Assembly: GCA_030848705.1 (NCBI GenBank)
Contig: CM061242.1
Location: forward strand, 65,235,064 to 65,299,063
Source: Heracleum sosnowskyi
Lineage: Eukaryota; Streptophyta; Magnoliopsida; Apiales; Apiaceae
DNA: 64,000 nt
Direction: 5' to 3'
Positions 21,177 to 31,330 of the stretch are shown here, piece by piece. Each line of letters starts with the position of its first letter. Position 1 is the stretch's first letter. A model generated the notes under the pieces. It worked only from the letters and a program-made list of their open reading frames with translations. It was not told the DNA's origin and did not search any database. The translations under genes and the position numbers were made by a program.

Positions 21177-22920
21177 TAAAGATGATTCATATATGGTTTC
21201 AAAGTTAGGGTCAGGATCAAGAGAGAACCACATACTAAAAAAGAACTTTAGAACTATTATAAACCGTTGGATTATTACTAGATCAACTGTCCAGATTCAA
21301 CTCATTTTTATATACAAAATCCTTATAAGGGTATTGTTGGAATAAAATAACTACACTATTAGTTCAATTAATTTAAATAAAGAAGTTTAATCAATTACTC
21401 ATTTTTTAAATTCTTTGTTAATTATTTTAATTTTTTATCTCGCATATCTTTTGGCTGTTTTTTCAATTTTAATTTTTTTCTTAAAAATGAATTATTTATT
21501 TTATTCAAAATTTTATACACGAAAATTTTTATCAGATAAAAGGATTCTACTGCATGACCTATTTTGTTTCGTAGTATTTTTTGCTACTGAATTTTAACAG
21601 TTATGCACATGAACTTCAAAGTTCAACAACTGTACCTACTTTTTTTCACGAAATTCTATAAGTGAACTTGATTTTTTTTATAATGTTCATCTGTTGAACA
21701 ATTTTATTCATATTATTTGCGTACCATAATTTTCGTGTTCTACTATTGAACATAAAAGGTCATGCAATCCAATTTGAAATCAAGCACATAAATTTTAAAG
21801 TTCTACAACTGAACTTACTTGTATTTAAATGTTCAGCTACTGAACATTGTTATCTAATATTGTGTTCATACCAAAACTTGAATATTTTCACAAATTTTGA
21901 TAAAAATAATGGGGGAATTTTATGATGATGATGGAGAATTTTGTGATCGATATCGATATATGATCATAATTGTTAATCAAATATTAATTAGCTATAAATT
22001 GTGAATTTTGTGTTCATAGACAACTTTACCCCTGATCTACATATTATAAATATATATTATTTTAAAATATAAATTAGAGTTCTAAGAGTTCTTCGTTAAA
22101 GGTTCTACCATGAACATGACCCATCGGGGATAATATTCAGTTTAGGGTCTTGAACGAAGTTAAAATGCAAGATGAAGTAATATAATATAGAAAGGCATTT
22201 GTGTTCAAAGAAATGAAATTTGCATATTTTGATATATAAATATCAAGGGTCTAAATTTATGTTTTCAGAAAAAATATATTAAGTGTTTAATGTTGAATTT
22301 TTTTTAAAAACAAATATTACACGTTTAAATAATAATATTATACTTGTGTTTGAAGATATAAAATGTTTTTTAAAAATAAAAAATAATAAAATTATGATAC
22401 TTAAAAGTTTAAAAATGTTGATAAAGTTGTTGGACATTTTTCTATAGAAATATAAAAATTGTCTATAAATATGTTGACATGCAAATATGGATGACATGAA
22501 TATATTTAAAATTAAATTCTTTTCATTTACAGTTATAAAAAAAGTAAGATATACTTAATGTAAAATAAATTTTGAATCAAAATTATTACTATATGGTAGA
22601 AATTATAGAAGTAAGATGATTAAACCGATTTTTTTTTTCTAAACATAAATAAAGATGAAAGAAGATTACACTAGCAGACTCTAGTATTTCAAAAACAATT
22701 AGAGATCTTTTTTATTAGAAATTAAAAAAAAAAATTAAATTTATTTGCAGCTCTACTTTTTTTTTTTTTGAAAATATTCGAAAGAATTTAATTTCACAAT
22801 CACAAGCAACCAAATGCATATTTTTCTTTATAATCAAAAGCATTCAAAGGCAATTCTTTTTTTACGTTTTCTCAAAAAAATATTATAATTATTTTAAGTT
22901 ACATTTAGATTAGTACTAAA
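21177..22920. other. AT-rich intergenic DNA
   Basis: No supported gene. Short degenerate repeats of the type 'TGAACTT..AAGTTC..' recur at about 21600-21860. The longest ORFs (60-72 codons) are low-complexity and unsupported. Confidence 0.6.
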
Positions 22921-22949
22921 CTAGTTTCCTAAGCCGCGCTTTGTAGCGG
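22921..22949 (-). mobile_element. Helitron-like 3' terminus
   Basis: On the minus strand a CCGC...GCGG hairpin (22934-22937 with 22946-22949) is followed by nine bases and CTAG, then T. This matches a Helitron 3' end. I could not find the matching 5' TC end, so only the terminus is reported. Confidence 0.4.
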
Positions 22950-23595
22950 AAATAATTTCTCCAAAATTTTAAAAAAAATCTACAAAATATGTTTTTAAAT
23001 AAAATAATACATTTCTAACAAAAGTTAAGGTTTATTTTGAATTCTCCATTTAGTCTGGTTCATTTAGCGAAACTTTGAATAAATATATAAAAAGATAATT
23101 GTTTAATATATTTCATTATTTTAATGTACATCAAATATTAGTATATTTTATCACTTTATTTTTCTCAAAATTAATATTGCAACTTCTATTTTAAAATACA
23201 TAATATAACATCAATATTAAAATCTAGCATATAATATGCTACTCTTAATAAATCACTATCTCGTTAAACATGTTTCCTTCCATTGACCCGCTTTCTCGTT
23301 GTTATCAAATTTAAAATAGATAACAAACTAATTACTAAATAAGTTACATCATCTATTAATCAATTTTATTATATCATAAATTTTAATTTAAATACATTTC
23401 AAAATTCTAATTTTTATTATTTAAAATAACGTACTCGAGAAAAATAAAGGAAAAAAAAAATAAAGCTTTTGTATTTTATTTTATAGAAATTTGCATTTTC
23501 TATGATTATTATCTTTCATATAAATTAGAAGGTAAAACTTTAAAAAAAATTATTTTTAATGTATATGTAAAACATATAGATAAATTAAATGGCTT
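22950..23595. other. AT-rich intergenic DNA
   Basis: I see no gene, repeat unit or terminus I can support here. Confidence 0.6.
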
Positions 23596-24249
23596 TTTTT
23601 TCATAAACACCCAACCAAAAAAAACTTTTTTACAAAAATACAATGTCTTTTTTAATTTTTTTGCAAAAATACCAAAATATTTGCAAAAATACCAACTTTT
23701 TGAAAATATATGCAAAAATACGGTCTGCAACTAGATGCAACCATATCTGCAACTGCAACCAAAATCAACCACAGATGCAACTTGTTAATAATGATGTTTT
23801 TCCGGCGTCCTGATTTCAGGGTTGTTTAGGGTTTAGAGTCTACGGTTTAGGATTGTAAGCAACCCTAAATCCTAAGTTCTTATATGAATTATTCGTCATT
23901 CTTAATATTTCTAAAACCCAAAAGAGAAACATTGAAACTCAAAGGTTAACTATTGAACCCCCAGGGTAAATCAAGACCACAAGCTTACCCCTCTTACTAA
24001 CAATTTTTTTGAATTCTCAGCTGTTTTTAAATTATTTTTTAAAAAGTTGCATCTGGTTGCGTTAGTTGCGTTGGTTGCAGACCGTATTTTTGAAAATATT
24101 TTTAGGTTGCATCTGGTTGCATTTAGTTGCAGGCCGTATTTTTACAAATGTTTTCAGAAGATGGTAAAATTGCAAAAAAAACTTAGAAAAAATATTATTT
24201 TTGATAATTTCTCTAAATTAAACGTGGTCTTTTTACAAAAAAATTATAA
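23596..24249. mobile_element. Inverted-repeat (fold-back or MULE-like) element, interrupted by the Gypsy composite
   Basis: The left arm (about 23600-23780) and right arm (about 24040-24245) are imperfect inverted repeats. Both carry AAAAATACGG.CTGCAACTA.ATGCAACC and repeated TTTGCAAAAATAC-like units. The right arm is cut by the Tat-type element at 24250-24254 and may resume after 53688. The core (23790-24040) has no coding capacity. The superfamily is not certain. Confidence 0.5.
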
Positions 24250-24254
24250 GAACA
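24250..24254. repeat. Target-site duplication GAACA (left)
   Basis: GAACA here matches GAACA at 53684-53688 exactly, proving that 24255-53683 entered as one element. Confidence 0.9.
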
Positions 24255-25068
24255 TATTATGGATTAAAAAACGTGATTGTATATTAATTGCTAGGATTAA
24301 TGAGCTTTCAAGCTTTAATGGTTGCACTTGTGTTTCGAGACTAAATCGGTCCTCACAAGATGCCTACGTATCTCAATTCGTTATTGAGAATCAAGCCAGA
24401 GACGTAGTTCTTGGTGTTGCCCTCGGGGCTATGGCAGCAGGGGCACACCAAGGACGTAGTGACTTGTATGTCCTTATTCGAGGATGAAGTCTAAAACGTT
24501 GTAGATGACTTGTATGTCCTTATTCGAGGATGAAGTCTAAAACGTAGTTCTAGGGGTGCCTTTGTGGCTTGTTGCGCCTTCGAGGCGTTGTGACATATGG
24601 AGCTGTGCCCAAAACGTAGTAGATGACGTATGGAGCTGTGTCCAAAACGTAGTAGATGACGTATGGAGCTGTGTCCAAAACGTAGTAGAGGACGTATGGA
24701 GATGTGTCCAAAACGTAGTTCTGATTGTAGGATCAGGGTCCTTATATAGGCGTCTAGAGCCTAGTATTTATGGTATGTTTAGGAGTCTTAGTGAATAAGT
24801 CTCCTTATTGATAATGGATAAACATTGTATTTCTTGCAGGATAAGTCTTTTCCTTGTTGATAAAGGCTATGACTCATTAATTGCCTTTAATTGGGATTCT
24901 GGATCCTTTGATGAATTTACCATATTTTGGACTCTTTTTATGAGCTATATATTTTCCCTATTTATTAATTACGAAATTAATAAATAATCTGGGTTTTGGG
25001 CCTTAAATACTTGGCCTTTCCAAAGAATCAACAATTATATTTCTATAATTACTTTTCCATCCATATCA
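24255..25068 (-). repeat. 3' LTR of the Tat-type element (814 bp)
   Basis: Pairs with 52867-53683. The outer end has TA instead of TG (24255). Inside, a block containing GGAGCTGTGTCCAAAACGTA is repeated three to four times near 24600-24720; the smaller LTR at 15403 lacks it. Confidence 0.92.
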
Positions 25069-25083
25069 TTTGCCCCCCAACTT
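25069..25083 (-). promoter_or_regulatory. Polypurine tract of the Tat-type element
   Basis: The minus strand reads AGTTGGGGGGCAAA directly before the LTR start TGATATGG. Confidence 0.85.
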
Positions 25084-25129
25084 CTGGGAAAATCTCCTTG
25101 GGGTTTTCGTAGAAGTTATAACGTGTTTT

Positions 25130-25690
25130 TCCTCAAAATTTTCCATTTTTAAGGGCATTTTCGACCTCAAATTAGGTCATTTTCGACCTCCTTTTCGACC
25201 AGGAAACAAGTCATTTTCGACCTCAAATTCGACCAGGAAACAGGTCATTTTCGACCTGAAATTCGACCTGGACTTCGACCTCGACTGGAGTGAGGTCGAA
25301 GGTTTCGACCTCGATTTTTAAGTCTTTTTCGACCTCGAGCCTTCGACCTCGATCCAGCCTTTTTTCGACCTCGATTGGTCCCAGGTCGATGGTTTCGACC
25401 TCGATTTACCAGTCATTTTCAACCTCGGTCGTTCGACCTCGATTCCTCATACTTTCGACCTCATTTTGCAGGTCATTTTCGACCTCGATTCCTCATACTT
25501 TCGACCTCAAATTGGTGCGAGATCGAATGCCTCGAGCTCATTTTCTGGGCCATTTTCGACCTCGAGCCTTCGAACTCGATCCAGGGTCTTTTCGACCTTA
25601 GATCTTTAATTTTTGTGCCTTATTTTGGTGCGAAATCGATGGATACGACCTCGATTTCTCGTATATTTTCGACCTTGGTAGTATGATTTT
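25130..25690. repeat. Short-period array of TTTTCGACCTCGA-type units
   Basis: About 30 copies of TTCGACCTC occur at irregular spacing of roughly 12-30 bases. They lie in the same place (between antisense promoter and PPT) where the related element at 13104-15898 has its 99-bp array. ORFs through it are low-complexity translations of the repeat. Confidence 0.85.
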
Positions 25691-25970
25691 GTTTTAGGGT
25701 CTTTTCGACCTCAAATCTTTTATCCTTGTTTTTGCCTTGGTTTCATTCCAAATTTCATTCTTTCTTGGGCCTTAACTAGCCCAATTTTTAATTGGACTTA
25801 AATTATTCCAGCCTTGGGCCTTATTGGGCCTCATTGTTTTGGGCTTCGAATTCGCCTGAGACCCAAATTGTTTGGGCTTCAATTTCTATAATCCATAAAT
25901 GGATTCGTGGGCCTTAACTGGCTATAGACGATTGCTCTTCTTTCAACCGGCCCATTGACCGGCTGTTGCC

Positions 25971-26190
25971 CCTATAAAAGGGTGAAATCTCACTTGTTTC
26001 AACTCACTTCTCATTTTTCATTTCTCAGAAATATTCTGCTAGATTTTCTCCAAAATTCTCTCTGCAAATCTCTGCTAGGGTTCTGTGGCAAGGGGATTCC
26101 CGGCGAGGTTTTCTATTTAAACTCACCGGTTTCTGGGTTCTTTTGAAGATCTAAAGATTTCTTGAAGATTCTGGGTTTAAAATGGCTGAT
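25971..26190 (+). promoter_or_regulatory. Antisense-gene promoter and leader, with decayed ORF start
   Basis: CCTATAAAAG at 25970-25980 is followed by a leader containing CTCTGCTAGGGTTCTGTGGC and then ATGGCTGAT at 26182. The same layout is found on the minus strand at 14350-14137, with similar leader sequence and ATGGCGGAT, and 209 versus 205 bp from TATA to ATG. Here the ORF stops after nine codons, so the antisense gene is dead although promoter and leader remain recognisable. Confidence 0.7.
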
Positions 26191-26884
26191 CGCGCTTCCC
26201 AATGTCTATGATAATGCACTAGGATTTCATAGAAATTATACCGGTCTTTTTCGAGACTTGGGGTCTTTTTATCCCTTACCTGGGACTTACTACCCCTTTT
26301 TGGGGATTTTAATATACACTAGTGTTTCACGAGTATCGTCTTGGTGTAAAGTGTGGAACGACCTACACATTTACGACGATTTTGCCTTATTCGAGGCTAA
26401 CTTGACATTTGCATAAGCCTTTTATGTCTTATACCGTCTTGTTTTGGCTTCAAGCCTTTCATTGAGCATATCGAATGATGGGGTTTGGACTGAATGTCTT
26501 AGGTTTCTGGGGTTTCAACCCTTCACCCTTATGAGTTCTTACTGATGGCTCCACTCGTAGTGATTCATTCTCAAGTCTATCATATCGAACTTCTCTTGAG
26601 CTTGAAATTTTCGCTAATTAACAATAAGCATCTTAGGCTTTCTTTTGTATGTTTATTAGCAACATTCACCCTTCGGGGTTCGTTGTATTCAGCTCTATTT
26701 GTGCAGTTGACATGCATATTTTGTATGCTTTCCTTTGCATTCATTTGTAGTTTGTCTTGACAATGCTTTGAGGATGTTTCTACCAATCAAAACGGGTTCA
26801 ACCCTTCATCTTCTTTCCAGGAAGCTCATGATTTCATCGAACCATATTTCTACTTGTCCTACTAGCGGATCCTTTTAGGATGCA
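26191..26884 (+). pseudogene. Decayed antisense gene / 3' region of the Tat-type element
   Basis: By position this should hold the antisense extra ORF. Short open stretches remain (26162-26416, 26545-26760), but I could not match them convincingly to the protein of the 13104-14137 copy. Confidence 0.4.
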
Positions 26885-27193
26885 CTAAACATAATAGACT
26901 TTCAAATTTGAGGCAAGCCAAGTCCTTGGCACCTCATGCCCTTCGAGGGTTTCCAATTTGTAGGAGCCTCGACAAAATACGTTCTTAACGCGATATGGTC
27001 CTTCCCAATTTGGGGCCAGCTTGCCTTTTCGTCCAACTCCGGATGCCTCAATCTTTCGTAGAACCAAGTCTCCTTGCCGAAAGAACCTTTTTTTAACCCT
27101 TAGGTTGTACTAGAAAGATGCCTTCTTTTGATGTTCAACTATCTTGGCGTTTGCCTCATCTCTAACTTCGTCAATTAGATCTAAAGCTAGCCT
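26885..27193 (-). pseudogene. Integrase C-terminus of the Tat-type element (right of the SIRE-A insertion)
   Basis: Reads 'LDLIDEVRDEANAKIVEHQKKASF', then a stop, then 'VKKRFFRQGDLVLRKIEA' and 'KLAPNWEGPYRVKNV', ending at a stop at 26885-26887. The W-E-G-P-Y-x-V motif is the conserved C-terminal integrase block of Gypsy elements. It continues from 37193 across the AGCCT duplication. One in-frame TAG (about 27109) breaks it. Confidence 0.88.
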
Positions 27194-27460
27194 TGTTGCC
27201 CAGTAATAATCTATTATAGAAGGGGGGTTGAATACAATAGAGTAAGATAATCGACTTCTTAATGTATATATCACAAATATGAAAAGAAAGATAACAGCTT
27301 TATTAAATCTGATATAAAACTGTTACAAACTCTCTCAAGAAATTCTGATGTTCTTGAGAGCTGCTAGTTTACAAAAACTCTCTCAAGAAATTCTGTTCTT
27401 AAGAGCTTCTCTTCGATTATGTTCTCTCTCTAATGAATACATAAATCGAAACCAAGACTG

Positions 27461-27470
27461 TGTTTATATA
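27461..27470 (-). promoter_or_regulatory. TATA box of SIRE-A 3' LTR
   Basis: TATATAAACA on the minus strand; the 5' LTR has the identical box at about 36853-36862. Confidence 0.7.
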
Positions 27471-27604
27471 GTGCACACAGCTTCTCTATCAATAACAAGA
27501 TAAGTCCTAATCAATAACAAAGATAGAAACATATCTTTAATCGATAGCTGCATTCTACAAACCAGGAACAAATAGAATAAACTTCCATGTTTATCTAGAC
27601 TTCA

Positions 27605-27800
27605 AATATAACTCGAAGTAGGAATCCTGATCAGCTTCAAGTTCTGATGATCAATCCTGATCATAGTCTGAGTAGGAATCCTGATGATCAATAAGATACT
27701 GACGCTTGATCAAATACTGATGACCATGCAATACTGATGACGTCAGCAATCCTGATCAGTTGAGTCTAGCTTCTGACGATCATTGAATTCTGATCTAACA
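27605..27800. repeat. CTGATGA-type motif array in the SIRE-A LTR
   Basis: AATCCTGAT or ATACTGATGA or related forms occur about ten times in 195 bp. The array lies upstream of the LTR TATA box in the transcription direction. The same words recur on the opposite strand inside gag, pol and ORF3. Confidence 0.8.
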
Positions 27801-27802
27801 AT

Positions 27803-27812
27803 CTCCCCCAAT
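27803..27812 (-). promoter_or_regulatory. Polypurine tract of SIRE-A
   Basis: The minus strand reads TTGGGGGAGAT up to the 3' LTR. The core GGGGGAG recurs inside ORF3 (29761-29767) and pol (32548-32554, 32720-32726). Confidence 0.85.
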
Positions 27813-27909
27813 CTCATACTTTGTGAAATAAAGTATAGATTCCAAATATTCAATGATGTCAAAAACATGTATCAAAATGTACGAGTATCTTCAGAAACAA
27901 CTTATCTGT

Positions 27910-30900
27910 TTAAGCTTTGTGATAGAACAGATTCATCTTCAAGAAGTTGGATAATAAACTTTCTTCTTTTTCTTCAAGAATTTGAATCAGTCTTTCCTTA
28001 AGATTTCTGAGTTCTTCATCTTCCTCATTAATCTGGTAGATAGCTGCTCTGAGATTTTGTATGGAGCTTTTCTGTAGACTGTGCTCTTCAAGCAAAAGAT
28101 AAGCAATTTCCTTCCCATCAGGATTGAGAGTAAGTTGGGTCATACCAAAAGTTACTTCTTTAACAGCAGTACCTCTTTGCATTTCCACATCCTGACCTCT
28201 TTGATTTAAGTACATGGGAATATAATTACCATCGAAATTACTGTTTCCATCCAGTCTTCTTCTTATAGTTGACAAAATCATGTCAGCCCATACTTTGTAC
28301 ACTTGGTTCTTCCATCTTAACAGATAGTGAACATATTTCAGTTCCTGTGTAGTTTTCATCAGCAGATCTTGAATAGATAGAATCTTCACACTACCATCTT
28401 TCATGAAGTACAGAAGCTTTTCTTTCTTTTCAAAACCATCATGACAATCTATAACTATATCAACAGCTAATAAATTGTTCAGGTTTTCAGAAGTTAAAGT
28501 ACCTCCAATTTCAGTTAAGGAGTAAGGATCAACATAAGTCATGTTTAGAAATTCAGCATCCTTGTGTCCAATACCTCCTCTTGTATAACTTGACATTTGC
28601 TTCATATTCGAAAACATCTTTAACCAAAGTGTTTTTGATCTAGCCATATCAGACAAATCAACAACACTTGAAGCACTTGTTATAATTCCACCAGTCTGAA
28701 AATTGATAGGTGTATCACACTTCAGTGTACTTATGTGTTCCCACTTCTTGTCTTTCTCCTTTTCATGAGTGTAGCTTCTTTCAAGTAAAGATTCTTGCTT
28801 GCTTGTATTTCTCCATTGTCTTTCATTTGAAACTTTAAGCCTTTGTAGATAGAGATTGAAATCTTCATTTGTTCTCTTTGAAATATCTCTTCTTCTGGCT
28901 TCTTCTTCTTCATCTACTTCTTTGTTGTGACAATCAACAACAGTAGATAAGATTATCAAATCAACTTCTTGCAGAATTTCAGATTCGTCAGGATCTTGAA
29001 TGATGTCAGAATTAGAATCTTCAATTTGATTTGTATTGCTGAGAGTTGATTTACTTGATTTTCTTCTCAATTCAGGTTCTTCTTCAATAATTCCATCATC
29101 ACCAAAAGTAGATCTGTCAGGAACTACTAGAGTTTGAATAGGTTCAGGAATTTCTTCAATTCTTAACCCTCTAGACCTTGTATGTCTAGGTACTGTTTGA
29201 GTTGAAGAACCTCTTTTACTTCTTCTAGCACCTCTCCTACCTCTGCTTCCTCTACCTCTAGCAGGAGCAGTATAGCTTTCCATTGTCTCTCTTTGTAGTC
29301 TCAAGAATTCTTCATGTGAGAGATCTGGATATTCTTCACTTGCTGTAGAGAGTGCTTTTCTTGCATATAATTGTTGAACTCTTTTATCAGTGTGATATAG
29401 AGTAACAATTCTGCCGTCTTTTGTAGAAAACTTCTGGAATAAATTTGATGCATCTTCAGGATTATCAATAATTACATCTTCATCACCTTCAGGAATTGTA
29501 GCAAGAATGTGTCCATGACCAGGTGTCAGGATTTGATCTTCCGTCAGGATCTGAGATTGCACCAATGTTCTTACTGTCTTAACTCCAGAATCAGAAACAT
29601 GAGTTGACTGCGTTGTTTGACTTTGAAAAGTTTGGATTGTCTTCATAACAACAACATCAGAGGTTTCTCCTTGTATCACTTTGTCACCACCATCATCTCC
29701 AGTATCATCATCATTATTTCTTAATACTAGATCAGGTGTACATTTTGTCTGAATAACCTTCTCCCCCTTTTTGACATCAGGATTTGACAATAATTGCAAA
29801 ATTAAGGAAAGAGAGGCTTGAATTTCAGTTACCTTAGTATCCAGAGAATCAATTCTTTGATTGATTGAGGTTTGTTCTGAAACAACAGATTTCACTTGGG
29901 ATTCCACTACCCTCAATTGTAAAGTAGTAGGCACCTTTGTAAAATTATTAAAGATATCAGTCCTCACTTTTTCAGTTGAGCCCTTGATAGAATCAATCTC
30001 ACTTTTCAGGCTTTTGGATAACAAAGTAGTAGCCTTCAGATGATTCTTCAAGTCTTGATTCTCTATAGATTTCACTGCATTATAGGCATGTTCAATAGCA
30101 GAAGAAAAACTGATAGATTCATCAGATTGGTGCCATGAATTGTTCCATTCATTCTGTCTAAATGCCTCTGCAGGATCAAAGGAAGGAATAGAAAAATCTT
30201 GTCTCTGATCTTTCCCAGTGAAAGCATTGCTAGCCATATATGTACTTGATGAACCAAAATTAGTTCCAAGACTAATTTTGAGTGTTGTAGCAAGCTGTTC
30301 CTTCTCTTTTCGATTCTCATCATCATCATCACTATCATCAGAAGTATCATCAGCAGTACCATGAGTAATATCAGGATCAGGAATAGCAATACCTTTCAGT
30401 TTATCCTGAGGTTCTGAGATAGGATGATCCATTGGTCTTGAACGAAGTGGTTGTATCAAAATAGGTTCATTATCAGGAGCACCACTAGCGTCAGGATGAA
30501 CATCGTCAGGATTTGATATGCGTGCATCAGTATTTGCTACCAATGGTTCTTGTGGAGCTTGAGGTTCAGAAGCTTCTTCAACACTTTGAGTTAAAGGTTC
30601 TTGTGGGCTTCCCTCATTGACAATGTTCTCGACCAATCTTTCAACAGAAGCTGTAGCTTTGCCTGCATCTTCACTTTGAGAAGATGGTTCTTGTGTAGCT
30701 GGAATGTTGATGTCTTCATTCTCCCTTTGAGAAAATGGTTCTTGTGTGACCATTCCACTAGCTAAGCCTTCACCCAAACTTTGATTGAGTGGTTCTTGTG
30801 TGGCAGGATCAACAGTAGCTGCTGAATTACTCTGAAATTCAGGTTCTTGTGGGCTTGATCCTTTCAGCTTCTTCTGTCTCTGATAGACTAACTCTTCTGC

Positions 30901-31330
30901 ATTCCTCTTTTTCTTTGATGTAGGTGTAAGACCAACCAAGGAAGCAGTTGTAGAAACCTTCTCCCAAGAAATTTCTCTAATCTGAGATGGAGAGGCTGGA
31001 GAGTCTGATATAGAGACAACTTTTGTTGTTGCATCAGGAATACTAACATCAGGATTTGCTAGAGCATCAGGAGTAGATGACTCATCAGGATTTGATGTCT
31101 GAATATCAGTATCCTTCATTTGCACTGTCAAAGGAATATGATACCTGCTCTTTGATAATTTCCTTGTCTTTTGTGGTTTTGATAAAGGTACCACAGCTTT
31201 AGTAGCAGTATCAGCAACTTCCTTGTTCACATTCATCACAGAGGATATAGGTAAGTCATCCTCTGAATCACTTTCATCAATCAACCTTAAATTCCTTTTC
31301 ACAGGAACATTCTCAACAACCTTATCAGCT
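27910..31330 (-). CDS. SIRE-A ORF3 (env-like position), 5'-truncated, about 1140 aa
   Basis: The long open frame (to 31422 if its pol-derived start is included) occupies the place of the third ORF of SIRE-type elements. Its first codons are pol DNA read out of frame, so the native start and N-terminal domain are lost. What remains is a Ser/Pro/Gln-rich region with many NPD, TPD and QEP repeats (about residues 30-350), and a coiled-coil-like segment ending 'LILQLLSNPDVKKGEK' that matches SIRE-B ORF3. Then comes an Arg/Gly-rich block 'ARGRGSRGRRGARRSKRG' and a charged C-terminal region with 'YVHYLLRWKNQVYKVW'. I see no signal peptide or convincing membrane span, so 'envelope' is positional only. 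Function unknown. Confidence 0.8.

Larger units (their letters stand above)
27194..27800 (-). repeat. 3' LTR of SIRE-A (607 bp)
   Basis: TGTTGCCC...CTAACA. Contains the G-block TAGAAGGGGGGTTGAATAC (27217-27235), a TATA box (minus, TATATAAACA at 27461-27470) and an array of AATCCTGATGA/AATACTGATGA motifs at 27605-27800. The array includes a perfect TGACGTCA palindrome at 27738-27745. Confidence 0.95.

Noticed and set aside
23800..23880. Telomere-like TTTAGGG words
   Set aside because: Only isolated single words, not an interstitial telomeric array.
25070..25686. Overlapping ORFs rich in FDLDF / FSTS
   Set aside because: They translate the TTCGACCTC array in different frames.
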